Virus record (IMG/VR): IMGVR_UViG_3300022542_000406
Location: 1-26,823 of that record
From: a virus
Length of the DNA: 26,823 bases
Direction: 5' to 3' (one strand)
The translations under genes were made by a program, and so were the position numbers. The notes beneath the pieces were generated by a model. That model had not been told where the DNA came from and made no database searches. It saw only the letters and a list, made by a program, of their open reading frames with translations. This document shows, one piece after another, positions 7,612 to 14,173 of this stretch (position 1 is the stretch's first letter; each line of letters starts with the position of its first letter).

Positions 7612-8133
7612 TTAAAAATTATAATTAGCCAGCACAATATATGGCCTTGTTAGCAATATCCCATACTGGAATACCTTTCTCATTGTAGGGTGCCAGCTTT
7701 CTGACCACTCCAGCACACCCAGGCTCAGAACAGTAAAGGCTGCTATTTTCTCATCGCTAGGGTATTCTCCTATAAAATACTTAGGAAAGCCCACCTCTCT
7801 GGCCCCGTTATGAATAGCATGAGAAGTGGATAATCCGTCTAATAAAATAAGAGAAACATCAGCCCTATACAGCAAGGACTTCCCACTTCCTATCGCAGCA
7901 GTTAGCCCCGATCCGGCGCATGTATATGCAAAGTCAGCAAGCTCTACAGTCCCCCCGTAGGCGCTATCGTATCCCTCTTTGACTAATCCTGCGCCACAAC
8001 CTAGCCTCCAGCCCAGCGTTCCTATAGCGACGCCAGCAGCAAAATGATAATTCTTATCGGATTCGAGCGCTTTAGCGGTAGGCGGCATAGTGACGCAGCC
8101 AGTGAGTAGCAGTACAATGATGAGATAATTCAT
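7612..8133 (-). CDS. Lipoprotein with YfiM-like N-terminal half
   Basis: A 173-residue lipoprotein with lipobox LLLTGC, lipidated Cys13. Residues 26-82 carry the YfiM/DUF2279-type pattern: DKNYHF, VKEGYDSAYGG, then a D-x-A-Y-x-x-A-G helix. The second half (from residue 92) has LLDGLSTSHAIHNGAREVGF followed by hydrophobic helices, a pattern seen in multi-span membrane proteins of the DUF5658 type. It therefore looks like a two-module envelope protein. An AAAGGAAT ribosome-binding site precedes the ATG. A role at the host envelope, such as superinfection exclusion, is only inference. Confidence 0.6.
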   Translation of the reverse strand: MNYLIIVLLLTGCVTMPPTAKALESDKNYHFAAGVAIGTLGWRLGCGAGLVKEGYDSAYGGTVELADFAYTCAGSGLTAAIGSGKSLLYRADVSLILLDGLSTSHAIHNGAREVGFPKYFIGEYPSDEKIAAFTVLSLGVLEWSESWHPTMRKVFQYGILLTRPYIVLANYNF

Positions 8134-8153
8134 TTCTTCATTCCTTTGGTGGC

Positions 8154-8297
8154 TCAGAGCCTACCTATAAAAAACTGCCAAAACCAAAATCTAAATGGTT
8201 TTAAGTCGGACATTTCCCATGCCCTAATTGCCGCGTGGAAGGCTCTGATGATTAACATGCTGAAACAAATAAGTAGCGCTAAATATATCCAGCTCAT
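8154..8297 (-). CDS. 47-residue membrane microprotein
   Basis: ATG at 8297 follows a GGAG ribosome-binding site (GAGGAGAAGTGAG), one base after the stop of the upstream gene. The protein has an N-terminal transmembrane helix (SWIYLALLICFSMLIIRAF), then a polar stretch and an aromatic, amphipathic C-terminus (PFRFWFWQFFIGRL). It fills a gap of more than 150 bases that would otherwise be empty in a dense operon, which supports it being real. Function unknown. Confidence 0.6.
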   Translation of the reverse strand: MSWIYLALLICFSMLIIRAFHAAIRAWEMSDLKPFRFWFWQFFIGRL

Positions 8298-8298
8298 C

Positions 8299-8616
8299 TC
8301 ACTTCTCCTCCAGTGCTTTAATCAACGCAAGGCATCCGGCTATCATTGGGGTGGCTCCATAGCCTTCCTCGCCTGCATACGCTGCTGCTTTCCACTCTGT
8401 AGGCTTACCGTTCTCATCATCATCATTAACGCTAATGTCTAGCCCATACTCCACCATCAGCTTCATAAATTGCGTTGGGTCTGTGGTGGGGTAGAATGGG
8501 TCAATACTTCCGTCTATCTCTGCAAATACCTCACCTTCGTTTTCGGAGTAATAAACGCCATGCAGTACCGCCAGTTCCCTGTCAATTTTGTACAGGTCAA
8601 TCTCTGTGTTAGTCAT
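8299..8616 (-). CDS. Acidic phage protein of unknown function
   Basis: A 105-residue protein. ATG 8616 is chosen because GGAGGTGAG lies 5-6 bases upstream; the longer frame from 8631 starts inside that ribosome-binding site. It is strongly acidic, with a NDDDENG loop, and ends in AAAYAGEEGYGATPMIAGCLA. The final pattern (Gly-rich turn, TP-x-IAGC helix) resembles the end of DUF2591-type enterophage proteins, but the match is too loose to name. It overlaps the Lar-like gene by 8 bases. Confidence 0.6.
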   Translation of the reverse strand: MTNTEIDLYKIDRELAVLHGVYYSENEGEVFAEIDGSIDPFYPTTDPTQFMKLMVEYGLDISVNDDDENGKPTEWKAAAYAGEEGYGATPMIAGCLALIKALEEK

Positions 8617-8803
8617 TAGTCTCACCTCCATTGCCAGTACGGGTGTTCCATGAGGCTATGGCGTTCATTTTTCTCGGGTGCTCCCATGTCCTGTTCTGAC
8701 AGGCCTTGCAATACACTTTGTGCCAAGGATTACTATTGTCTAAGCTACTACCTCTTACTATGTCTGCTTCGCCACCACAAAACGGGCAAGGTTTAAGTTC
8801 CAT
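8609..8803 (-). CDS. Lar-like zinc ribbon protein (restriction alleviation family)
   Basis: A 64-residue protein. ATG 8803 is chosen because AGGAGG lies just upstream. The sequence begins MELKPCPFCGGEADIVRG, has a second knuckle VYCKACQNRTW and ends in NAIASWNTRTG. This is the pattern of Lar/Eaa-type phage zinc ribbons: CPFCGG, then CxxC, then A-x-x-x-W-N-x-R. Rac prophage Lar modulates type I restriction, but most small relatives are uncharacterised, so antirestriction is only a possibility here. It overlaps its neighbours by 8 and 11 bases. Confidence 0.7.
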   Translation of the reverse strand: MELKPCPFCGGEADIVRGSSLDNSNPWHKVYCKACQNRTWEHPRKMNAIASWNTRTGNGGETND

Positions 8804-9020
8804 CGTTTTCCTCCTGTTTATCTGTTCTGGTGCTGTCTTGCCCACAGTCACAATGGCACCTTACCCCCCAACATCCCATACAGGTTCGGTTTTCTTTGTA
8901 AAATTCAAGTTCAGCTATTTTATCCAGCATTTCTTTATGTAGCCTTTCCAGACAGTCCTTATACTTTGCATCTGGTAGGCATTTTGTCGCTATGTGGCAG
9001 CGATCCTTGAAACTACTCAT
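8793..9020 (-). CDS. Small Cys/His-rich protein of unknown function
   Basis: A 75-residue protein with a helical, charged first half and a cysteine cluster in the second half (CMGCWGVRCHCDCG), which could hold a metal ion. The C-terminal tail is acidic and polar. Its start overlaps the upstream stop in ATGA, so translation is coupled, and its end overlaps the Lar-like gene by 11 bases. No family recognised. Confidence 0.6.
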   Translation of the reverse strand: MSSFKDRCHIATKCLPDAKYKDCLERLHKEMLDKIAELEFYKENRTCMGCWGVRCHCDCGQDSTRTDKQEENDGT

Positions 9021-9346
9021 GTCTGCTTCTCTGTCAGGAGTGCCAATACTTCGGCCTTTGACATTAATTTATCGTTATCGTGAACATAGTTGTGGCGAGT
9101 CATTATCAGTAAATCTATGTTTTGCATCATTTCCACTACCTGCTCTACGGTGTACAAGGGTTCAGCATTACCCATGCGGTCAGCCCATTCTTCGACTGTT
9201 TCATGCTTCGCTACCTTGTTGTGTTCACTCTCGGATGAGGATAGGGCTTCGTTAAGTAATTTTTTGATCCACATTGCATCCGTATGTGCTGAACTGAATC
9301 TATCCTCAACAAACTTGATAGCCTCTCGTACTTTCTTCCTATCCAT
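9017..9346 (-). CDS. Helical protein of unknown function
   Basis: A 109-residue, largely helical and charged protein preceded by AGGAGGAAGGAT at the ATG, a strong ribosome-binding site. Two helical regions (MDRKKVREAIKFVEDRF and EWADRMGNAEPLYTVEQVVE) suggest a small scaffold or dimer. No enzymatic motif or recognised family. Its stop overlaps the next gene by 4 bases. Confidence 0.6.
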   Translation of the reverse strand: MDRKKVREAIKFVEDRFSSAHTDAMWIKKLLNEALSSSESEHNKVAKHETVEEWADRMGNAEPLYTVEQVVEMMQNIDLLIMTRHNYVHDNDKLMSKAEVLALLTEKQT

Positions 9347-9384
9347 ATCCTTCCTCCTGTTGCCCGATGCCCGATGCTTTGGGG

Positions 9385-9678
9385 TTAGGCTTCAAGATTC
9401 GCCTTGGCCTTTATTAGCTGGTCAATCATCACTTGAATTGATTCTGGGCTAGTTGAGATAATTTGTAGAAACACCCCAAAATCCTCAGCCATTGTTTTTT
9501 CTTCTGGTGTATGACTTTCGCCAACTTCACCTTGACCTAATGAAAATCCAATTCCAGAAAACTCATTATCCTTGAACGATAAATCAGAGATTATTACTCC
9601 ACCATCACCTAGTTGAATTGTAGGTATATTGTAAGGTGTCATGTAGCACCTATGATCGTTTGATTCTTTTAATTCCAT
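9385..9678 (-). CDS. Small beta/alpha protein of unknown function
   Basis: A 97-residue protein with a beta-rich middle (TIQLGDGGVIISDLSFKDNE, then GIGFSLGQGEVGES) and a helical C-terminus (FLQIISTSPESIQVMIDQLI). The ribosome-binding site AAGGAGAGAG is strong. A 38-base gap separates it from the next gene. No family recognised. Confidence 0.6.
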   Translation of the reverse strand: MELKESNDHRCYMTPYNIPTIQLGDGGVIISDLSFKDNEFSGIGFSLGQGEVGESHTPEEKTMAEDFGVFLQIISTSPESIQVMIDQLIKAKANLEA

Positions 9679-9690
9679 CGTTCTCTCTCC

Positions 9691-9792
9691 TTAGTTGGTT
9701 AATAGGGTGGGACAGGCCAAAGGGATACGTTCTACTCCGTCAAAACGGTGGCTACCGTGTATCCAGCCCTCGTAATTCGCCGCCTGCCCCAT
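9691..9792 (-). CDS. 33-residue protein (tentative)
   Basis: ATG 9792 is preceded by AAGGAATAA, identical to the initiation region of the neighbouring microgene because of a 17-bp direct repeat. The frame (MGQAANYEGWIHGSHRFDGV ...) ends at 9691, just before the ribosome-binding site of the 97-residue gene. Unlike the other microgenes it has no transmembrane segment. It is supported only by the ribosome-binding site and by filling the space between genes. Confidence 0.4.
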   Translation of the reverse strand: MGQAANYEGWIHGSHRFDGVERIPLACPTLLTN

Positions 9793-9796
9793 AAAC

Positions 9797-9813
9797 TTAT
9801 TCCTTGGTTTGGT
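9797..9813. repeat. 17-bp direct repeat, copy 1
   Basis: Plus-strand TTATTCCTTGGTTTGGT, identical to 9926-9942, 129 bases apart. On the coding (minus) strand it reads ACCAAACCAAGGAATAA and supplies the ribosome-binding site of the gene starting at 9792. Confidence 0.85.
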
Positions 9814-9923
9814 CAAAAGTTATCTATAAAATATACAACCATATTGGCTGAGCCTATTGCCCAAGGTAATATCAATAAAAAAAGTACTCCGAGGGTAATT
9901 AATATAACTTTGACAGATTCCAT
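9813..9923 (-). CDS. 36-residue membrane microprotein
   Basis: ATG 9923 follows AAGGAATAAAC. The protein is almost entirely one transmembrane helix (VKVILITLGVLFLLILPWAI) followed by a short amphipathic end. It lies directly after the stop of the 75-residue gene. The hydrophobic pattern and ribosome-binding site make it more credible than a chance frame. Function unknown. Confidence 0.55.
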   Translation of the reverse strand: MESVKVILITLGVLFLLILPWAIGSANMVVYFIDNF

Positions 9924-9925
9924 GT

Positions 9926-9942
9926 TTATTCCTTGGTTTGGT
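9926..9942. repeat. 17-bp direct repeat, copy 2
   Basis: Exact copy of 9797-9813. It holds the last codons and stop of the 75-residue gene and the ribosome-binding site of the microgene starting at 9923. Confidence 0.85.
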
Positions 9943-10153
9943 TGAACGGGGCTATTAGTTTTTCCACATGGTCGTATGCTTCTGGGTAGGCACTAAAATT
10001 ATCCATCATAAAAGCTACGGCTTCCCGATACACCTCGCATTGGGATTGGAGGATTTTATACGCTTCTTCCCAGCCGCCAATACAATCAGGGAAAGCGCAG
10101 TCTCTTTGATAAGAATCGCCAACCACATGCGGACATTGTTTATATTCACTCAT
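9926..10153 (-). CDS. Small Cys-containing protein of unknown function
   Basis: A 75-residue protein. The first third has three cysteines and a histidine (YKQCPHVV, DCAFPDCIGG), which could bind zinc. The rest is helical and acidic (WEEAYKILQSQCEVYREA). An AAGGTGAGAATATG initiation region is present. No family recognised. Confidence 0.6.
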   Translation of the reverse strand: MSEYKQCPHVVGDSYQRDCAFPDCIGGWEEAYKILQSQCEVYREAVAFMMDNFSAYPEAYDHVEKLIAPFNQTKE

Positions 10154-10169
10154 ATTCTCACCTTGTTAG

Positions 10170-10409
10170 TTATAGCGAGCCATTCTTCTGCTCTTTTTTA
10201 AAACCTGCAATCCACTTCTGTCTGGGCTTGGGTAGTGGTGTCGACACCATGATCTGCATCTCGTCCACTGGGGGCCAGAACAGCTTGATCGCCTCTTCAG
10301 CTTTTACAAATCGAGTCAGGCCAGCGTATGCCTGCGAGTTATAGTACGCGCGGCAGTCACGCTGGCCCTTCTCGAAGAAACTTTCCTCTTTTGTTGTTTC
10401 TTGACTCAT
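10170..10409 (-). CDS. Small protein of unknown function
   Basis: A 79-residue protein whose start overlaps the CsrA stop in ATGA, so it is translated right after CsrA. The N-terminus is charged (SQETTKEESFFEKGQRDCR). The centre (AYAGLTRFVKAEEAIKLFWP) is amphipathic and the C-terminus basic (KPRQKWIAGFKKEQKN). No family recognised. Confidence 0.6.
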   Translation of the reverse strand: MSQETTKEESFFEKGQRDCRAYYNSQAYAGLTRFVKAEEAIKLFWPPVDEMQIMVSTPLPKPRQKWIAGFKKEQKNGSL

Positions 10410-10582
10410 GGCAGAGGATTCTCTCGCTTCCTTATTGCTATCTCTTCTCTATCAATTATCACATCATCCGCAGCCTCGAACCCAAGCTGGACGCTATTCC
10501 CTTGAATATCCAAAACTTGAATCTTAATCTGCCCGTCATTGATAAATATTCTTTTTCCAACGACTCTCGTCAATTTCAACAT
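10406..10582 (-). CDS. csrA: CsrA/RsmA-family carbon storage regulator (phage-encoded)
   Basis: A 58-residue homolog of the dimeric RNA-binding regulator CsrA, which binds GGA-containing hairpins in mRNA leaders to alter translation and stability. The match spans the whole family: MLKLTRVVGKRIFIND (strand 1; E. coli MLILTRRVGETLMIGD), VLDIQGNSVQLGFEA (E. coli VLGVKGNQVRIGVNA) and VIIDREEIAIR (E. coli VHREEIYQR). L4, R6 and the C-terminal Arg (R45, equivalent to R44) of the RNA-binding surface are kept; R7 is replaced by Val. One residue is inserted near position 15-17. It is coupled to the HTH gene upstream (TAATG) and to the next gene (ATGA). It falls below a 60-residue ORF cut-off. Confidence 0.9.
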   Translation of the reverse strand: MLKLTRVVGKRIFINDGQIKIQVLDIQGNSVQLGFEAADDVIIDREEIAIRKRENPLP

Positions 10583-10809
10583 TATGCTTTTCCTTTACGA
10601 TTTCTCGGCAGGCTATATTGTGCGAATCGCTTACCCTCTGCCGATGAAACCATTTTGGTTATGATGTTATGGCCAAGCCGTTTAATTTCCTCGATCCTGG
10701 CCGCCAGCCTGAAACAGCCAAATTCAGCCAGCGCATCCAATGGCGTGATTTTTCTACCCCTCTTGAGAGCCTTTAAAATTTGATCTTTTTGCGATTGCTT
10801 ATTTTTCAT
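10582..10809 (-). CDS. Helix-turn-helix protein (HTH_39-like)
   Basis: A 75-residue protein. ATG 10809 is chosen because GGAG precedes it by 8 bases; a longer frame begins at 10833. The sequence QILKALKRGRKITPLDALAE, then RLAARIEEIKRLGHNIITKM and AQYSL is a winged-HTH pattern found in phage proteins (Pfam HTH_39 type): a short helix-turn-helix that chooses between related sites, followed by a beta wing. It probably binds DNA. Its stop overlaps the csrA start by one base. Confidence 0.7.
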   Translation of the reverse strand: MKNKQSQKDQILKALKRGRKITPLDALAEFGCFRLAARIEEIKRLGHNIITKMVSSAEGKRFAQYSLPRNRKGKA

Positions 10810-11101
10810 AATGATCTCCATCCAATGTACCAAGATAAAACTTCTGCGCCGTTGGGTTGAAGGTGCCTTCGTCTTTATAGAGTTTTTGTTGCGCTCGCTT
10901 TCGGCTTCCGTATTTTAGTTTTCCGCATCCACATGATTTGCGAAACATGCTCTTTTTGTGGAGGGCGCTTAAGAATCGCTCAACCACCTTCCCGCAGACG
11001 CACCGGCAATAAACCCTGGTTTTCCCGCATTGATCCGGGGCTTTATCTATAACCTCCAGATCGTCGAATTCCGCGCCAATTTTTACTTTAAGCCGTTTCA
11101 T
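10799..11101 (-). CDS. Zinc-ribbon protein of unknown function
   Basis: A 100-residue protein with cysteines arranged as YCRCVCGK (about 31-38) and SCGCGK (56-61), a pattern seen at the front of AP2/HNH phage endonucleases and free-standing phage zinc ribbons. The N-terminus (VKIGAEFDDLEVIDKAPDQ) matches the usual lead-in. No nuclease or AP2 domain follows; the C-terminus is basic and ends acidic. It overlaps the exonuclease-like gene by 14 bases. Confidence 0.6.
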   Translation of the reverse strand: MKRLKVKIGAEFDDLEVIDKAPDQCGKTRVYCRCVCGKVVERFLSALHKKSMFRKSCGCGKLKYGSRKRAQQKLYKDEGTFNPTAQKFYLGTLDGDHYEK

Positions 11102-12635
11102 GTAAGCGCACCATTTTCACCTGGCCGGCAATAATCAGCTTGGCTACCTTTAGCGCGGTAGTCTTGCCAATTCCACCTTGGATCAGGCTTTTAGTTATCT
11201 CTTTCTGGTAATCAATGGCTGGCTGCTTTGGTTGGTAATTCTGTGATTGTGCCTCTTTTGGTTTATATTGTGGCGTAGGCGCCTCACATTGCTCCTGTGC
11301 CGCCTGCTCTGCTTCGGTGGCCTCTTTTGCCTGCTTTTCCTTTTCCTCGGCTCTGACCTTCTCAGCAGCCTCCTGGTCGGTGATTCTGCTCTTTACCAGT
11401 AAGGTAAAATCATCCGATTCCTTGAAAATGATCTGTTGCAGGTCAGGGAATAGAGATTTGTGGTCGCCAGCCAGCTCCGTCAATGTTTTGACGTTGGCCG
11501 TAATCTTTAGAGCCATTTCGCTGATTTCTATTTTTGCGGCTGCCAAAGTATCGTTTACCGCTGATCTGATTGAGGTAATCGTGCGCTTTCCCTTGATGGC
11601 GCCCCTGAAATCTGCTGTAAAAGTGATATATGGCCGGTTGAAGTTCTGGTTATGCTCGTTGATATAAGCCTCAAGAGCGGCCTGTCCTTCGGTGATGATG
11701 CCTGCTTTCAGCACTTCCTTCTGGTTTTTGACCAATTTATCCAGCTCAAGGCGTTTTCTGCGGAATTCCTCGCTCATTTTGTCGACCGATTTGAATAGGG
11801 CGTCGATATCGGCTGTCTGCGATAAAGCCTGTTCTTTGACTAGCGCCAGTTTTTTCTCTGCCTCGCCGCAGAATTTGACCGTTTGCTCTGCGTCAGCGAA
11901 GTCCTGATCGGTCTGCAGATCGGTGTTGATCTTGGATATAAATGCCAGTGCGCTTTCTTCGTACAATGCCAGGTTAGTTTCTTTTACCTCGCCGAAAATC
12001 TGGATATTTAAAGCAGGGAGCTCCATTAAAGCTTGAGCCTGTGGCTTTTCCGCTACCGCTTCCGGAGCAAAAGAATCAAGGTCCTTTTCAAATTGAGCCC
12101 AACCGGCAAGTATCGCCTTTCTGAGCTCTGGGTCTGAGGTATATCCGCAGTGCACCATCTTATCGGGAGTGCCATCCGATACCACGAATATGGCCTTTTC
12201 CGCGCCGCTTACCATTAATTGCTGCTCAAGCTGGCAGAGATAATGCTTTGGCAGATCGCCGGTTTTTGTTAATGAGGCGAGCCCGTCATTCCAAAGCTTG
12301 TGCTCAAATACAATATCTTGGCCCATTGTCAGACCATCAAATGAAGCCAGCAATGAAATCTCACCAAATTTCTCAAGGCCTGTGGCGGGGTATAAATCTT
12401 CGCCAATCATGGCCTCGATATGAGGTCGTGCGGCCGCCTCGGCGGCGTGGCCTTTATCGAATATCTTTTGTTGGTAGCTGGCTACTTCTGGCTTTTCGCC
12501 GATATGTTTTAAATGCAGGAGCTCGTCCCTGCTTTGATATTTTGAAACACCCATCATGGCCGGTGCTTCGGATGCCGAATTATAGGCAATCCATTCTGGT
12601 GATCCGATTACAAGCCCTTCAATTATTTCCATCAT
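11088..12635 (-). CDS. YqaJ-type recombination exonuclease with long C-terminal extension
   Basis: A 515-residue protein. Residues ~10-155 are a YqaJ/lambda-exonuclease PD-(D/E)xK domain: SASEAPAMMGVSKYQSRDEL (20-39), KGHAAEAAARPHIE (61-74), SFDGL with catalytic D100, VFEHKLW with E111 and K113, and CQLEQQL (134-140). It would resect double-strand ends to feed the ERF protein. Residues ~215-400 are charged and helical, probably coiled-coil or DNA-binding, and ~430-480 is a low-complexity Glu/Gln/Ala/Pro linker. The final 35 residues (SLIQGGIGKTTALKVAKLII) form a separate helical cap seen at the ends of other phage recombination proteins. It is coupled to the ERF gene by an ATGA overlap. Confidence 0.8.
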   Translation of the reverse strand: MMEIIEGLVIGSPEWIAYNSASEAPAMMGVSKYQSRDELLHLKHIGEKPEVASYQQKIFDKGHAAEAAARPHIEAMIGEDLYPATGLEKFGEISLLASFDGLTMGQDIVFEHKLWNDGLASLTKTGDLPKHYLCQLEQQLMVSGAEKAIFVVSDGTPDKMVHCGYTSDPELRKAILAGWAQFEKDLDSFAPEAVAEKPQAQALMELPALNIQIFGEVKETNLALYEESALAFISKINTDLQTDQDFADAEQTVKFCGEAEKKLALVKEQALSQTADIDALFKSVDKMSEEFRRKRLELDKLVKNQKEVLKAGIITEGQAALEAYINEHNQNFNRPYITFTADFRGAIKGKRTITSIRSAVNDTLAAAKIEISEMALKITANVKTLTELAGDHKSLFPDLQQIIFKESDDFTLLVKSRITDQEAAEKVRAEEKEKQAKEATEAEQAAQEQCEAPTPQYKPKEAQSQNYQPKQPAIDYQKEITKSLIQGGIGKTTALKVAKLIIAGQVKMVRLHETA

Positions 12636-13426
12636 TTCTCTCCTTGAGGTTCTAAATTAGCGATTGTCAGCTTTTGGTCTGTTGATAATTTGTATTTAGT
12701 GCTCACCATGCCGACGATATGGGGGGCGCTGCTTTTACCTTCGGTGATTAATTTCCTCCATTTCTCAATGTTAGCATCAAGCATTTCCTGTGGATAACTT
12801 GGTAAATCATTCACCTGGCTTTGATCTTCTGCCGGAAGCTCGCTGGTGGCGCCATCATCATCCATATCAAAAGTAGATAATCCGGTGGCCGCGAGCAGGG
12901 TATATCTCTGCAAATATGTGATCGTTGAGCCTTTGGCTTGGATATTATTCTTGCCGCCGGAATTATCAGCTCCAGCCTCCAGAGGTACGCTTTCGCTATG
13001 CCCGAGCTCGTGGGTAATAACGCAGGTCACTTTAATTGTCCCTTTATCCAGCGTTTCCATATCCCACCTGTGGGATAAATTATGCTCTGCCAGTGCCTGC
13101 CCGATTGTTTTGACGATATTTGCCAAGCTGGCGTGGGTGTAAGATGTGTCGTTATAACTAACCGTTTTATCTTTGAAAATTGCGGGTGGATTGGCTTTAA
13201 ATTTATTCATTGCCGCCACATAGGCTTTCTTTGCCTCATCAGCTTCCCATTCCCGCTTGAGTTTCAATAGCTCACGGATGCTTTCAATATCAGCGCCCTG
13301 TTTCACAGCCATATTTAGCATACTGTCTGGGGTAATATCAGCAGCAATCAACTGGGTTTCCTGTTTCTCTACCAGATCGGTGGACTTTTCTACCTCACCC
13401 TCTATCACTTTTGTTTTGTCGTTCAT
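12632..13426 (-). CDS. erf: ERF-family single-strand annealing recombinase
   Basis: A 264-residue protein. ATG 13426 is chosen because a GAGG site precedes it and it begins directly after the upstream stop; the in-frame extension to 13588 is not protein-like. ERF landmarks are YVAAMNKFKANPPAIFKD (69-86), YTHASLANIVKTIGQALAEH (96-115), and GSTITYLQRYTLLAATGLST (166-185), followed by acidic DMDDDG. ERF proteins anneal complementary single strands in recombination-dependent replication and genome circularisation. Together with the YqaJ-like exonuclease it forms a Red-like pair in one operon. Confidence 0.88.
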   Translation of the reverse strand: MNDKTKVIEGEVEKSTDLVEKQETQLIAADITPDSMLNMAVKQGADIESIRELLKLKREWEADEAKKAYVAAMNKFKANPPAIFKDKTVSYNDTSYTHASLANIVKTIGQALAEHNLSHRWDMETLDKGTIKVTCVITHELGHSESVPLEAGADNSGGKNNIQAKGSTITYLQRYTLLAATGLSTFDMDDDGATSELPAEDQSQVNDLPSYPQEMLDANIEKWRKLITEGKSSAPHIVGMVSTKYKLSTDQKLTIANLEPQGEK

Positions 13427-13427
13427 T

Positions 13428-13877
13428 TTAATCATCCTCAAGTAATTCAATAATTCTGTCATAGACGGACAGGCATCTGTGGGGGGCTTTGTTGTTGCTG
13501 GTAGCCGTCTCTTCATCAGGATCAAAGCTGTACCACTCGCCATTGATCTTGATGTGAAAATCCTCCAGTTCCCATCCATCAGGCTCATCTGGTTCCAGAG
13601 GAGCGCCCATTGAGTCTGTGGAACCCTTGCTGCCCTTGTAATAAGCCCCAGAGTAAGCTACCTCGAACTCTTCAAATTCATCTTTGGCCTCGCCTACATA
13701 GATACTTACGGTTATCCGGCTATGACGATTCAAAGATTCTTTATTAATAGGATCGCCGCCATCTGAGTTAAGTCCGACCCCACCGCAGTCAGAACATGGA
13801 TCATCCATAACGATCTCGTATTCTTCGGGATAATGGAACAGTCCATCCCCACAGCAGTTCTCGCAAAATATGCTCAT
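13428..13877 (-). CDS. Zinc-knuckle protein of unknown function
   Basis: A 149-residue protein with an N-terminal DnaJ-type zinc ribbon (CENCCGDG at 5-12 and CSDCGGVG at 28-35). A polar, acidic domain follows that is predicted to be beta-rich (TVSIYVGEAKDEFEEFEVAY, WELEDFHIKINGEWYSF). The C-terminus is acidic. It overlaps the previous gene by 4 bases and ends one base before the ERF start. No known family for the second domain. Confidence 0.65.
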   Translation of the reverse strand: MSIFCENCCGDGLFHYPEEYEIVMDDPCSDCGGVGLNSDGGDPINKESLNRHSRITVSIYVGEAKDEFEEFEVAYSGAYYKGSKGSTDSMGAPLEPDEPDGWELEDFHIKINGEWYSFDPDEETATSNNKAPHRCLSVYDRIIELLEDD

Positions 13878-14083
13878 GGCTTTGAGCTAACTTGAGCCTG
13901 AACGTCTTTGGCCATTTTTAGAATGGCGCTGGCGCTAGTACCTTCCCTGCCAACGATTTCATAGGCTTTAATGTTGGATTCGGCCAAGCTGATGATTTGC
14001 TCTAGGCCAAACTCGTAGGCGTAAAGCTTATTCTGAAGGTGTATCTGATCTTGAAAGGAAAGTGTTGTTGGTATAATTGACAT
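13874..14083 (-). CDS. Small helical protein, first gene of the leftward operon
   Basis: A 69-residue protein directly after the divergent control region, with a strong ribosome-binding site (AGGAGG, 7 bases before the ATG). It is almost all helical (DQIHLQNKLYAYEFGLEQII, then ASAILKMAKDVQAQVSS). As the first gene of the operon it would be made earliest. No family or HTH motif is recognised, so it is probably not the repressor facing the Cro-like gene. Confidence 0.6.
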   Translation of the reverse strand: MSIIPTTLSFQDQIHLQNKLYAYEFGLEQIISLAESNIKAYEIVGREGTSASAILKMAKDVQAQVSSKP

Positions 14084-14173
14084 GGTTTCGCCTCCTGGCT
14101 GGTTTATTTGATTTCCATCTAACTTTAATCTATTATGACAAACAATGCAAGGCGAATATGACAGGAAGATGAT
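14084..14173. promoter_or_regulatory. Divergent control region with repeated TATGACA
   Basis: A 90-base region separating the leftward and rightward operons. TATGACA occurs twice on the plus strand (14134-14140 and 14157-14163), 23 bases apart, about two helical turns. The first overlaps the -10 of the rightward promoter, so both are candidate operators for the Cro-like protein just downstream. A leftward promoter must also lie here but no clear pair of hexamers can be chosen. Confidence 0.5.
14108..14136 (+). promoter_or_regulatory. Rightward sigma70-type promoter
   Basis: TTGATT (14108-14113) and TATTAT (14131-14136) are separated by exactly 17 bases, giving 4/6 and 5/6 matches to the consensus. 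The predicted start would be near 14143, about 30 bases before the Cro-like gene. Confidence 0.6.

Noticed and set aside
8146-10783. Plus-strand frames at 8146-8442, 8706-8942, 8992-9255, 9090-9452 and 10328-10783
   Set aside because: They lie antisense to a dense, coupled leftward operon, have no ribosome-binding sites, and their proteins are low-quality (Cys/Ser/Leu-rich) shadows.
13427-13588. N-terminal extension of the ERF gene to 13588
   Set aside because: The added residues overlap the upstream gene and look non-protein-like. ATG 13426 has a proper ribosome-binding site.
14084-14173. Lysogeny switch of the CI/Cro type
   Set aside because: A Cro-like gene is present but the opposite gene (69 residues) has no HTH, and no integrase is in the window. 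Temperate life cannot be claimed or excluded.
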